In this document: positions 7,958 through 16,461 of the stretch, piece after piece
How positions within the stretch are numbered: position 1 is the stretch's first letter
Layout of the letters: the number at the start of each line of letters is the position of its first letter
DNA from: Streptomyces roseirectus
GTDB taxonomy: Bacteria; Actinomycetota; Actinomycetes; Streptomycetales; Streptomycetaceae
DNA: 64,000 nt
Direction of reading: 5' to 3'
Assembly (NCBI RefSeq): GCF_014489635.1
Contig: NZ_CP060828.1
Location: 9,288,001 to 9,352,000 of the forward strand
Notes under the pieces: generated by a model
Databases searched by the model: none
The model's input: the letters and a program-made list of their open reading frames with translations, nothing else
What the model was told of the DNA's origin: nothing
Position numbers and translations under genes: made by a program

Positions 7958-8445
7958 ACAACGCCACCGAGCGCCTGGTGAGCGATGTCGTGCGCCGGCT
8001 GGAGCGAGCCGTCCACGAGCGCACCTGCCCGGCGGTGGTCGCACTCCAGGGCGAGGCCCGGACCCTGGTGCTCTCCGACTACGACTACCTGCGCGACGAG
8101 CCCACCGCCCAGGCGTTCGAACAACGCGCCGCGCAAAAGGCACGCGAGATCGACGCCGGGCGCTTCGCCATCGCCGTCCCCCAGGTGTGGCTCTTCACCG
8201 GCGAGGCCATCTACAGCCGCGCGGTCGCCAACCTCCCCCTGCGGGAGAACGAGGTGGAACTCATCGCCTGGATGAGCTTCGACCCCGACGACGGAGTCGA
8301 CTACGGCTACCTCCCCTACTCGCGCCGCCCCAGTGGCGAGCCGGTCTTCGACGATGACGCACAGACAGTCATCACCGCACCGGTCCAGCCCTACCCCAAG
8401 TACCCGGGACAGCACCTGCTCCAGGCGCTGACAGAAGATCGCTGA
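7954..8445 (+). CDS. Hypothetical accessory protein; intact copy of a duplicated pair
   Basis: A 163-residue protein with an AAGGAGG ribosome site 11 bases before ATG 7954. The middle contains 'LSDYDYLRDEPTAQAFEQRA' (about residues 42-61) and a 'YSRAVANLPLRENEVELIAW' segment, both also present in a frameshifted relative at 10697-11044. It looks soluble with a C-terminal Pro/Tyr-rich tail. No known family was recognised. It is coupled to the tiny frame at 7868. Confidence 0.6.
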   Translation: MNNATERLVSDVVRRLERAVHERTCPAVVALQGEARTLVLSDYDYLRDEPTAQAFEQRAAQKAREIDAGRFAIAVPQVWLFTGEAIYSRAVANLPLRENEVELIAWMSFDPDDGVDYGYLPYSRRPSGEPVFDDDAQTVITAPVQPYPKYPGQHLLQALTEDR

Positions 8446-8558
8446 AGTCGAGCGCGCACTCCGAGAAGGGGGTGCACGCTGTCGCCGGAGTGCGGTCAAG
8501 CAGGCAGTCCGAGCCTCCAGTTCGAAACCGGACTGTTTGAGCAGGCGGTAGGCCAGCC

Positions 8559-8742
8559 ACGTCGGCCGAGTCATCGTCGCCCCGTGGCGGGCGGTGTGCG
8601 GCAACACCGAACGCTTCACGCTCTGCATCCGCCACACCCTCGGCGACGACCTCGTCTGTGCCCAACACGCTCTGGAGGGCGGCACCGACCACCCGCCCTG
8701 AAGGCCAAGGCCCACCGCTACCTGCTCCTGCGCACACGCTGA
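8559..8742 (+). pseudogene. Truncated DUF932 remnant
   Basis: The DNA at 8559-8620 is nearly identical to 5958-6020 of the intact DUF932 gene, covering the VCGNTERF segment, apart from a one-base deletion. It then jumps across an internal deletion to the 3' end of the gene, ending with 'YLLLRTR' in place of 'QLLLRAR'. No full frame survives. This is the tail of a second DUF932 copy. Confidence 0.8.
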
Positions 8743-8836
8743 CGCGGCCGACACTCGCGAGGGCGGCTCCCCGCGGGGGAATCACCCCACGCCTCACCCA
8801 TGAATCCAACCTCCTGGAAAGGAAGGGGAGTTCACC

Positions 8837-9079
8837 ATGCACACCTACACCTTTGTCCTCGACCAGCCCCACCGCGAAGACCTCGACGGCCCCCGGTACG
8901 TGGTCGCCGACGGCGACACCGTCGAGGACGCCGAGATGCGCGCCCGCGACCACCTGAGGAAGACCACCGGGGCCGTGCACGGTTTCCGCCGCACACTGAT
9001 CCGCGACGGCGCCCCGCTCACGCCTCCCGGCCTCGACGGGGGCACCTGGACCGACGCCCGCCAACGGCCGGCACCCTGA
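8837..9079 (+). CDS. Small hypothetical protein
   Basis: An 80-residue protein with a GGAAGGGGAG ribosome site before ATG 8837. It alternates short beta-like stretches with charged turns and ends in an Arg/Pro tail. It follows the DUF932 remnant on the same strand and may have been part of the same duplicated block. No motif or family was recognised. Confidence 0.5.
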   Translation: MHTYTFVLDQPHREDLDGPRYVVADGDTVEDAEMRARDHLRKTTGAVHGFRRTLIRDGAPLTPPGLDGGTWTDARQRPAP

Positions 9080-9104
9080 CCTCGCCCGCACCCACGGGAT
9101 TGGC

Positions 9105-9515
9105 ATGCGCATGAAATGCACTGCGGAGGGTTGCGGGAGCACCGATCTCGCCGTCTGCGCGACCCTGTACCTGCACACCGGCACCGGCGCCGACGGCACC
9201 CACACGGTCGGCATCGACAACATCCCGCTCGACGAGATCGACCTGGCCTGCCGCGCCTGCGGCAACCCGGTCCACGACGACGAGAGTGCGACGTACGCCG
9301 AAACAACCCGCCGCCTGATCACCGGCCTGCTCCACAACGGAGCGCATACGGCGGGGCGGGACCGGCACGGGCCGGGAACGGACGCGGGCGTCTGCGCCAG
9401 CTGCGGCAGACCGCTGATCTGGGACCGCACCGGCGCCCGCGCCCACGACACATGGGGCGAGTACCTGTGCCCCGTCACCCACAAGGCCCACCAAACCGCT
9501 CGCGGCGACGCGTAG
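9105..9515 (+). CDS. Small protein with Cys pairs, probably zinc-binding
   Basis: A 136-residue protein with Cys pairs spaced as in zinc ribbons: C-x4-C near the N-terminus (residues 5-10), C-x2-C around residue 50 and C-x2-C around residue 98. The pattern suggests two small metal-binding knuckles, which could bind nucleic acid or protein. No enzyme motif is present. The start is the ATG at 9105; a weaker in-frame ATG follows two codons later. Function unknown. Confidence 0.55.
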   Translation: MRMKCTAEGCGSTDLAVCATLYLHTGTGADGTHTVGIDNIPLDEIDLACRACGNPVHDDESATYAETTRRLITGLLHNGAHTAGRDRHGPGTDAGVCASCGRPLIWDRTGARAHDTWGEYLCPVTHKAHQTARGDA

Positions 9516-9659
9516 CGGCGACCTGGACCCCTTCCCCTCAGACGCCGGTGGCGGCTTTTCTGCATTCCCCGCCACCGGCCCCGCCCCCTCCCGGAACCCA
9601 CCCTCCGGGAGGGGGCCCTCGACCATTCACCCGTTCACCATTCCTGCGAGAGCTGCACG

Positions 9660-10076
9660 ATGCTCGACGCCGACCTCTACCTCCGCCGTGTGCGGGAGAC
9701 CATCGCCCAGCACGGCCACGCCGTGCAGTACGTCTACGGTGACCTGTACCTCGGCCTGCGCCCCCTCGCCTACACCGTCGGCCTGCACACCCGCTCCGGC
9801 TGCGACTACGAACTCGCCGTCACCGGCCTGGAACCCCACACCTCGGCCTTCCTGCTCACCACCCTCGCCGACGTCCTCACCTTCAACGACCTCGCCCCCG
9901 CCGACGGACTGGAGATCGACGGGATCCTCCCCGACGGCCTCACCCTCCACCTGCGCCCGGCCGACCACCCCGAACACCTCGGCATCATCCACGCCGTCTA
10001 CGGCACCACCCCGCCGGTCTGGCAGGCCGTGGTGACCGGCAGCGCACACAACTCGCCATTCATCCCGCTGCTGTGA
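9660..10076 (+). CDS. DUF4262-like protein
   Basis: A 138-residue protein resembling the DUF4262 family. An N-terminal helix is followed by a 'QYVYGD' strand, then a 'LAYTVGLH' motif near residue 37 and a 'YELAVTGLEP' strand. Family members are small soluble proteins of unknown function, common in actinobacteria and mobile DNA. It lies 47 bases before the next gene and is probably co-transcribed with it. Confidence 0.6.
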   Translation: MLDADLYLRRVRETIAQHGHAVQYVYGDLYLGLRPLAYTVGLHTRSGCDYELAVTGLEPHTSAFLLTTLADVLTFNDLAPADGLEIDGILPDGLTLHLRPADHPEHLGIIHAVYGTTPPVWQAVVTGSAHNSPFIPLL

Positions 10077-10123
10077 CCGGCCGACGGCCCTCCAGCCTGC
10101 TGTTCCTTCGAGGGAGGAGACCG

Positions 10124-10669
10124 ATGACACCGTTCACCCTGCACGAGAAGAAGGCGTACGACTGGCTGATCGACCTCGTCGTCTCCTGGGAGATCGCCCT
10201 GTCCTTCGACGAGGACTGGGACGAAACCCTGCCCGGCATCGACCCGGACTGGAACCCCCTGGAACTCGGCGAGACGGACACGGTCCACCTCCTGGTCCGC
10301 GCGGCACAGCAGAACGGAATGATCACCAGCCCGCCGGACACGCTCCTCACCTTCGAAGCCATCGGCAGCGGGCACGAGTGGGTCTTCCACTGGTTCCTGG
10401 ACATCCACGAACCCACCCCGCTTCGGCTTGCCACCCCCGCCGAAGGCATGAGCCGGCTCGGGGATTTGGAGGTGCGCGGAGTCGAGGCGGCGATGGCGGT
10501 CCTGCGTGTTGCGGTGGAGGCCGCTAACCTCCTGGCACAGCAACTGTCCGACCACATCACGGCCAGGACGACGCCGGACGCCCGGTGCGCGGTGACGCCG
10601 ACGAGGCTGGAGGCCAGCGATGCAGACCGACCTGAGCACGGCACGCGAAACGGTGCGCCAACCAGCTGA
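10124..10669 (+). CDS. Hypothetical accessory protein
   Basis: A 181-residue acidic protein with an AGGGAGGAG ribosome site before ATG 10124. The N-terminal region is rich in Trp, Asp and Glu ('SFDEDWDETLPGIDPDW'). A helical C-terminal half with several alanine-rich segments follows. No family was recognised. Its 3' end overlaps the tiny frame at 10620 in another frame, so the tail may be extended relative to its ancestor. Confidence 0.5.
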   Translation: MTPFTLHEKKAYDWLIDLVVSWEIALSFDEDWDETLPGIDPDWNPLELGETDTVHLLVRAAQQNGMITSPPDTLLTFEAIGSGHEWVFHWFLDIHEPTPLRLATPAEGMSRLGDLEVRGVEAAMAVLRVAVEAANLLAQQLSDHITARTTPDARCAVTPTRLEASDADRPEHGTRNGAPTS

Positions 10670-10700
10670 AGGCCCCACCGGCAGACGGGCTCCTCGGTGA
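10620..10700 (+). CDS. Tiny leader gene of the second, damaged copy
   Basis: A 26-residue frame from ATG 10620 to a TGA that overlaps the GTG of the next frame (GTGA at 10697-10700). It matches the tiny frame at 7868 in position, coupling and general composition, including a shared 'QT' followed by an 'AR' segment. It remains open although the gene it precedes is broken. Confidence 0.4.
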   Translation: MQTDLSTARETVRQPAEGPTGRRAPR

Positions 10701-11044
10701 ACGAAGCCACCGCCGACCTCCTGCGGGACGCGACCCGTCGGCTGGAACGCGCGATCCTCGAACGCGACTGCCCGCCATCGCCGCACTCCAGGGCGAACAC
10801 AAACTCCTCCTCTCCGACTACGACTACCTGCGGGACCCCGAGACAGCCCGCGCGTTCGAGGACCGCGCGGCGCACAAGGCCCGGGAGAACGACGCCGTCC
10901 GCGTCGCCCTCGTCGTCCCCGGGCCTGGCTCTGGGGTCCGGACATCGTCTACAGCCGGGCCGTCGCCAACTTTGTCCTGCGCGAGGGGGGAACAGGAACT
11001 CATCGCCTGGACCTGCTTCTGCGCCGACCACTCCGTGATCAACA
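10697..11044 (+). pseudogene. Frameshifted copy of the 7954 gene
   Basis: Read in one frame then another, this region matches the protein at 7954-8445: a start like 'MNEATADLL', then 'LLLSDYDYLRDPETARAFED' after a one-base loss near 10770. A 'YSRAVANF' stretch follows after a shift near 10918, then 'GEQELIAW' after another shift near 10985. At least three frame changes make it nonfunctional unless the assembly is wrong. Confidence 0.75.
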
Positions 11045-11170
11045 TCTCGACCCTGTCGTTGTCTCTGGGTGGGTGTTCATGGGCGTTGACTCCGATGAGT
11101 CTGTGGCCGAGTGAAACGGTGGTCCGGAATTCCGAGCACCGCGCGATGGAGCGGCGTAGGCTGCGGCGCC

Positions 11171-11908
11171 GTGGATCTGCGGACCTTTGCCTTCGGTGAC
11201 CGGCCTGATCTGCATGGGCAGGCCGAAGACATCTTCAGCGCGGGCTGGCCCGAGTTCATCTTTCATGATCCGGTCGCTGAGCGGCAGATGGGCAGGGTCC
11301 GGCAGTGGTTCGGTGGTCTGAATCTGCTCCTGGTCGACGGCGAGGACCAGATCGTGGCCGGCGGGTGGGGTGTGCCGATGCGGTGGGACGGTTCGCTCGC
11401 TGACCTGCCCGGCGGCTATGACGAGTCGCTGGTGCGCGCGGTCGCCCTGCGCGAGGCGGATGGCCAGGCCGACACGCTGGTGATTGCCGCGGCACAGGTC
11501 CGTGGGGATCTACAGGGTCGCGGCTTGGCCGCTGAAATGCTGCGAATTCTCGCGTCGGCTGGAGAACGGGCCGGATTGGAACGGGTGATCGCGCCGGTGC
11601 GGCCGGCTTTGAAGGCGCGCTATCCGCTGACTCCGATGGGCCAGTTCATGAGCTGGACCCGTACGGACGGTGCCCCGTTGGATCCGTGGCTGCGGACTCA
11701 CCAACGCATGGGCGCCCGCGTGCTGTGTGCGGCGGAGCGGTCCATGACGATGGAGGGGTCGGTCGGTGACTGGCAGAAGTGGGCCGGGTTCGCTCTTCCG
11801 GCTTCCGGTAGCTATGTGGTTCCTGGAGCCCTCGCTCCAGTCGTGATCGATTACGAGAGGGATGAGGGTGTGCTGGTGGAGCCGAACGTGTGGGTACGGC
11901 ATCGGTGA
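11171..11908 (+). CDS. GNAT-like acyltransferase
   Basis: A 245-residue protein starting at GTG 11171. The centre resembles the acetyl-CoA pyrophosphate loop of GCN5-related N-acetyltransferases: an 'AAAQVRGDLQGRGLAAEML' segment around residues 107-125 with the Q-x-x-G-x-A/G pattern. Long inserts make it diverge from typical 150-residue members, and the substrate is unknown. It is the last plus-strand gene before the convergent conjugation operon. Confidence 0.6.
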   Translation: MDLRTFAFGDRPDLHGQAEDIFSAGWPEFIFHDPVAERQMGRVRQWFGGLNLLLVDGEDQIVAGGWGVPMRWDGSLADLPGGYDESLVRAVALREADGQADTLVIAAAQVRGDLQGRGLAAEMLRILASAGERAGLERVIAPVRPALKARYPLTPMGQFMSWTRTDGAPLDPWLRTHQRMGARVLCAAERSMTMEGSVGDWQKWAGFALPASGSYVVPGALAPVVIDYERDEGVLVEPNVWVRHR

Positions 11909-11949
11909 ATGCCTGCGGGAGAGAAGTTCTACAGATCTGCGCTGTGACA

Positions 11950-12879
11950 TCAAGTGGTCCAGGACGGCCTGGTTGCTCCCGCGTAGTCGTCTCCGGGGTA
12001 TCGGTACGGCGCGATGCGGATGACGGCTCCCGGCCGGGGGGAGTTGATCATTTGTCCGCTGCCGATGTAGATGCCGACGTGGTGGATGGCGCTGGGGGTG
12101 CCGTAGAAGACGAGGTCTCCGGGGCGGAGTTGTTCCCCGGAGGGGAGGCGGGGACCGTGGTCGTACTGGGTCTGGGCGGTGCGGGGGAGCGTGATTCCGG
12201 CGGCGGAGTACGCGGCCATGGTGAGTCCCGAGCAGTCGAAGCCGGCGTCACCTGCTCCTGGGCCGTCGCCGCCCCATTCGTAGGGGAGGCCGAGTTGGCC
12301 CTGCGCGTAGTTGATCGCTTCCAGCGCTGCGCTCGACGGGGCGGAGTCGGCGGCGAACGTTGTGCCTCCGTCGTAACTCTGGGCCTGGGCGAGGACCTGG
12401 GAGACGTAGGCATCGGAGTGGTTGTAGGCGTGGACGGCGCGCGGGATGTCCGTGCCGCCTCGGGCGCCGGAGTCGCACAGGTACGCGGCGGCAGCATGAA
12501 CCGCGTCGCGGGGGTCGTAGGGGTTGTTGCCCAGCGCTGGATGGCGGGTGACGACGGAGCGGAACGTGGACGGCAGGAACTGCATGGGCCCTTGGGCCCC
12601 GGCGTGGTTGCTGCCGCTGGTGACACCGGGGAGCGCGGAGCGGCCGTGGTCGGACTCGACCTTGCCGACGGCCGCGAGGACCGTCCACGGCAGGCCGGGG
12701 CAGGTGCTGGCGGCGTCCATGTAGAGGGCGAGGTAGTCGGCGGGGATGTCGGTGAGCGCGGTGGCGCTGGGCTGGAGCCGGTTGCCGCCGAAGGAGGAGA
12801 GCATGCCCCCGGCGCCCGCCGAGGCCAGGACGGCGATCAGGAGCAGGCCGGTGAGGGCGGCGGCGACGGTTTTGCCCAT
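11950..12879 (-). CDS. Bifunctional wall hydrolase: lytic transglycosylase plus NlpC/P60
   Basis: A 309-residue exported enzyme. Residues 5-27 form an N-terminal membrane signal or anchor. Residues about 50-155 form a lysozyme-like transglycosylase domain with catalytic Glu75 (VGKVESDHG) and the 'GAQGPMQFLPSTF' motif. Residues about 180-305 form an NlpC/P60 endopeptidase with Cys216 (FDCSG) and a downstream 'HHVGIYIG' histidine. Such proteins (VirB1/TrbN-like) open peptidoglycan for a type IV secretion channel. It is the last gene of the conjugation operon. Confidence 0.9.
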   Translation of the reverse strand: MGKTVAAALTGLLLIAVLASAGAGGMLSSFGGNRLQPSATALTDIPADYLALYMDAASTCPGLPWTVLAAVGKVESDHGRSALPGVTSGSNHAGAQGPMQFLPSTFRSVVTRHPALGNNPYDPRDAVHAAAAYLCDSGARGGTDIPRAVHAYNHSDAYVSQVLAQAQSYDGGTTFAADSAPSSAALEAINYAQGQLGLPYEWGGDGPGAGDAGFDCSGLTMAAYSAAGITLPRTAQTQYDHGPRLPSGEQLRPGDLVFYGTPSAIHHVGIYIGSGQMINSPRPGAVIRIAPYRYPGDDYAGATRPSWTT

Positions 12880-12886
12880 GGTGGTG

Positions 12887-13882
12887 TCACCGGTGGGGGC
12901 GGCGGGGCGTCGGTTCGGGGACGAGGGGCGGGGGCGGGAGGAGGTCGGTGGGGGAGTCGTCGTCGGGGACAGCGGGTTGGGTAGGGTTGGGGGGTGTCAA
13001 GTGGGGCCAGACGGTGGGGAGGTCGTGGAGGGGGAGGCGGCGGTGGGAGAGTCGGTCGAGGGGCTGCCAGCGGGCGTCGGTGTGGTCGGCGCTGGTGGTG
13101 GCGACGGGGACGAGGGCGGAGTCGGTGAGGGTGGCGAGGGCGGAGACGAGGGCGTGGCGGACGCGGGCTTCGCGGCGGGTGGTGGGGAGGTGGACGAGGA
13201 TCGGGGTGGTGATGCCGGTGGTGGCGGCGAGGCGGTGGTAGCGGGGGAGTTTCGCGGCGACCCGGTCGGGGCGTTCGGTGGCCAGGTCGTACTCCAGGAA
13301 CCATTCGAGAACGGTGTCGCCTTCTTGCCAGCGGCCGTAGCCGTCGGGGATGACGATGTCGCCGAAGTGGCGTCGGCAGCGGGCCTCGGACCACCAGGCG
13401 GTGAGGCGGCCGGTGGCGTCAGGTCGGCGGGACGCGGCGATGAGGTGGGTGAAGAAGGCGTTGGTGCCGACGGTGTGGGCGAGGTGGAGGGAGTGGGCGA
13501 TGCCCAGGGCTCGGTCGTGGCGGTAGTTCAGGTCGCGGGGGTCGAGGCCGTCCTCGTAGGCGAGGACGGCGGCGCCGGCGACGTCCAGGACGTAGTGCAT
13601 GGGGGCGCTGCCGTAGGTGAGGAAGGGCTGGAAGCGGTCGACCAGACGCCACTTGTGGAGCTGGAGAAGGCGCTGGTTGGCGGCGCGGGCGGAGGTGAAG
13701 GCGATCTCGGCGAGCTGGGCAGTCGTCAGCACGCGGTGTTCGTGGAGCATGCGGGCGATCCAGCGGTCGCGTTCGGTCAGACGCTCGGACAGCCGGGCCA
13801 CGTAGGCGCCGCTCACGGCGGCACGCTCGCTGAGCCGGGCCGGGCGGTGTCCGCGCAGGGCACGTTGCGGGGAGAGGGACAT
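12887..13882 (-). CDS. Replication-relaxation family protein
   Basis: A 331-residue protein starting at the ATG at 13882, preceded by a GGAGG ribosome site; an upstream TTG would overlap that site. The N-terminal region (about residues 35-110) is a winged-helix-like domain with 'VLTTAQLAEIAF' and 'ANQRLLQLHKWRLVDRF', typical of the Replic_Relax family (PF13814). The central part contains a 'WWSEARCRRHFGDIVIPDGYG' region as in its relatives. These proteins travel with VirD4-type ATPases on actinobacterial plasmids and are thought to act at the transfer or replication origin. The C-terminus is Pro-rich. Confidence 0.8.
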   Translation of the reverse strand: MSLSPQRALRGHRPARLSERAAVSGAYVARLSERLTERDRWIARMLHEHRVLTTAQLAEIAFTSARAANQRLLQLHKWRLVDRFQPFLTYGSAPMHYVLDVAGAAVLAYEDGLDPRDLNYRHDRALGIAHSLHLAHTVGTNAFFTHLIAASRRPDATGRLTAWWSEARCRRHFGDIVIPDGYGRWQEGDTVLEWFLEYDLATERPDRVAAKLPRYHRLAATTGITTPILVHLPTTRREARVRHALVSALATLTDSALVPVATTSADHTDARWQPLDRLSHRRLPLHDLPTVWPHLTPPNPTQPAVPDDDSPTDLLPPPPLVPEPTPRRPHR

Positions 13883-13897
13883 GCGTGGCGCCTCCAA

Positions 13898-16363
13898 TCA
13901 GGCGGTGCGGCGGGGGTCGGTGGTGCGTCGAGTTCCAGCCCCCTGAGGAGTGGGTGCGGGCTGGGGGTGGGTGTTGTGACGGGCGGCGGCGCGGATCTGC
14001 TTGGCCCGCCCGGGGATCGGGGGTGGGAGGGGTTCGGTGAGGACGGTGAAGGCGGGGGCCTCGGCGCCATGCAGGACGGGGCGGACGGCGGCGTGGAAGG
14101 CGTCGAGGTGGGAGAGGTCGTGCGGGGCGAGGCGGGGATGGGTGTGCTGGGCGAGGCGTTGGGCGTCCTCGGGGGAGGCGTTGAAGTAGATCTTGGTGCG
14201 GGCGTTGGTGCTGATGCCCTCTTCGAGGTCCTTGGGGAGCTGGCGCAGGTACTGGTGGGCGAGGGTCATCGCGAGGCGGTAGCCGCGGGCCTCGGCGAGC
14301 ATGTCCTCCAGCGGATAGGGCAGGTTGAGGAAGTTGTGGGCCTCGTCGACGTAGAGCCCGGCGTCGTGACGGCGGGACTGGGGGAGACGGGCGCGGCGGG
14401 TGGCGGCCTGCCAGGTCCGGGCGACCACGATCGACCCCATCAGCCGCGCGGTCTCGGTGCCCAGGGAGTCCTTCGCGATCCGCACCAGGCAGATCCCGCC
14501 GTCCAGGACCTGCTCCATGTCGACGGTCGACGTCCCGGCAGCCAGCGCCGAGCGCACGAACGGCCGCAGAAGCAGCCCGCGCAGCTTGTTCATCAGCGGG
14601 GCGATCACCTGCGCCCGTGAAGCGGGGGACAGGGAGCCGTACCAGGCCCAGAACCCCTTCAGGACCTCGTCGTGGATCTGGTCGGCCGCGCGCCGGCGGA
14701 ACGCGTCGACGGACAGCAGACGGGGGAGATCCGTCAGCAGCGGGACGCCGGGGAGCTCGCGCAGTGTGAGCAGGCCGGCGCGCAGGATGTCCTCGGTACG
14801 CGGGCCCCACGAGGAGGCATAGATCCGCGAGAAGATCGACACCAGGTTGTCGACTGTCCGGGCCGCGTCCGCGCCTTCGAGCGGGTTGAGGACGGGCGGC
14901 CGGACGCGGCTGTCGGCATCGAACAGCACCACCTTCTCCCCGAGGGGTTCGGGCAGCCGCATGAGGATGTCGGTGACCAGGTCACCCTTCGGGTCGACGA
15001 CGACCAGACCGCGCCCCGCCTCCGCGTCGGACAGGATCATCCTCCCCATCAGCTCCGACTTCCCGGAACCGGTCGCGCCCAGGATGTGCAGGTGCTGACG
15101 GGCATCGGGGACGTGAAGACCGACCGGTCGGGGACGGCCGGAGTCGGTCACCCCGACCGGGCGCACGGCGGGCCCGGCCGTCGCGATGCCCGGCGGGGGC
15201 GGAACGGCACGCGCCCCCGCGCGCGGGAGGGCGGGGATCGCCTCGTCCCACGGCAGGTGCGCCAGCGCCGCCAGCTCGGGCAGCGACAGCAAGTCCCCCC
15301 GCCTCAGCCGCCGTTCCACCATCCGGCGCACAGGGCGCCGGATACGGGTACGGCGGTAGTGGTTGTGCTCGGTGAACGCCGAGAACGCCGACGCGATCGC
15401 ATGACACCGCCCCCGCAGCCGGTCCCGCACCACCGTCCGCTTCTTCGCGTCCAGGGCGTCCGCGACAGCGGCGGTGACGGTGTAGCGGACACGGGTCTCG
15501 TACGAGGCGCCGCGCTCCTTGGCCACGATCGCCCGGTCCTCCGCCGCCGCGCTCAGCGCCGTCTGACGATCCACCACGGGGGCTGCGGGCCGGGCGCGGT
15601 GGTGCGGGCCGGGAGTGAGCAGGTCGAGGAGACGGCCCGCCAGGCGGACGGACTGCTGCCCATTCAACCGCCGCGCGGCATGCCGGGCCTTCCTGACGCG
15701 GTGGCCGGTGACGGGGCGGGCGAGGATCTGGACGACGGCCTCCTCCCCGGCACCGAGACCGGCCGGAGCGCCGAGCAGCGCACGGACCGGGTCGGCCGGG
15801 AAAACCGAACGCAGAGGCAGCGCCTCGGGACGGGCGAGCCGCATCTCCCCGCCCGCCGCCTCGATGCGCTGTCCCGGAACGGCCTGCGGGGTGATGACGG
15901 AAGTGGTGCGGGTGTGGGCACCGGGCCAGGCGGCCTCGACGGCCCGCTCCACCGTCCCGGGCGGGACCGTGCCGGGGACCCACAGACGCAGCCGGATCGT
16001 CTCCCGGTCGAACACGTACTCCCACGCCACGTGCGGCTGCCCGGTGAGGCGCCGCCGCCACGCGGGCCGCAGCAGGCCCAGCAGATTCGCCCACAACGCC
16101 TCGGCGCCCGCCGGGTCGGCGGTCGGCGGCGGCAGGACGGTGACCAGACGGGCGCCGTGCGCGAGGGTTCTCCGGCAGCGGCGGTGCCACCACCAGCGCG
16201 CCCATAGCAGCAGCACGCCGACGGCTGCCGCGGCCGAGCCGCCGAACGGTGCCCAGGCGGTGGCGTGTTGAGTGATCTGCTGGAGGAGGGACTGGAGGGT
16301 GGCTGTGGGGTCGCGCAGGTAGTCGTGGACCAAAGAGGCACGGACGACGCGTTCAGCGGACAT
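13898..16363 (-). CDS. VirD4/TraG-like coupling ATPase
   Basis: An 821-residue protein from ATG 16363. One membrane segment lies near residues 40-55. An N-terminal actinobacterial extension runs to about residue 370, and a large P-loop ATPase follows. Walker A is GATGSGKS near residue 430, and Walker B is 'GLYVDEAHNFLN' near residue 669. A 'LAHQYLRQLPKDLEEG' segment beyond it is typical of TraG/TraM-recognition ATPases. The role is to dock DNA-protein substrates to the secretion channel at the membrane. A Pro-rich tail closes the protein, and the gene lies 15 bases upstream of the replication-relaxation gene. Confidence 0.9.
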   Translation of the reverse strand: MSAERVVRASLVHDYLRDPTATLQSLLQQITQHATAWAPFGGSAAAAVGVLLLWARWWWHRRCRRTLAHGARLVTVLPPPTADPAGAEALWANLLGLLRPAWRRRLTGQPHVAWEYVFDRETIRLRLWVPGTVPPGTVERAVEAAWPGAHTRTTSVITPQAVPGQRIEAAGGEMRLARPEALPLRSVFPADPVRALLGAPAGLGAGEEAVVQILARPVTGHRVRKARHAARRLNGQQSVRLAGRLLDLLTPGPHHRARPAAPVVDRQTALSAAAEDRAIVAKERGASYETRVRYTVTAAVADALDAKKRTVVRDRLRGRCHAIASAFSAFTEHNHYRRTRIRRPVRRMVERRLRRGDLLSLPELAALAHLPWDEAIPALPRAGARAVPPPPGIATAGPAVRPVGVTDSGRPRPVGLHVPDARQHLHILGATGSGKSELMGRMILSDAEAGRGLVVVDPKGDLVTDILMRLPEPLGEKVVLFDADSRVRPPVLNPLEGADAARTVDNLVSIFSRIYASSWGPRTEDILRAGLLTLRELPGVPLLTDLPRLLSVDAFRRRAADQIHDEVLKGFWAWYGSLSPASRAQVIAPLMNKLRGLLLRPFVRSALAAGTSTVDMEQVLDGGICLVRIAKDSLGTETARLMGSIVVARTWQAATRRARLPQSRRHDAGLYVDEAHNFLNLPYPLEDMLAEARGYRLAMTLAHQYLRQLPKDLEEGISTNARTKIYFNASPEDAQRLAQHTHPRLAPHDLSHLDAFHAAVRPVLHGAEAPAFTVLTEPLPPPIPGRAKQIRAAARHNTHPQPAPTPQGAGTRRTTDPRRTA

Positions 16364-16461
16364 GGTGAAGGGCTCCCTGAACTGGCAGGTGACATGAAGG
16401 AGTTGAGAGGTGGGCGGACCTGCGCAGGTCGAGGGCACGGTCCTCTTACGGAGAGGGGAAC

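Noticed and set aside
12746..14620. 624-residue plus-strand Gly/Val-rich frame
   Set aside because: It is the shadow of the replication-relaxation and coupling ATPase genes.
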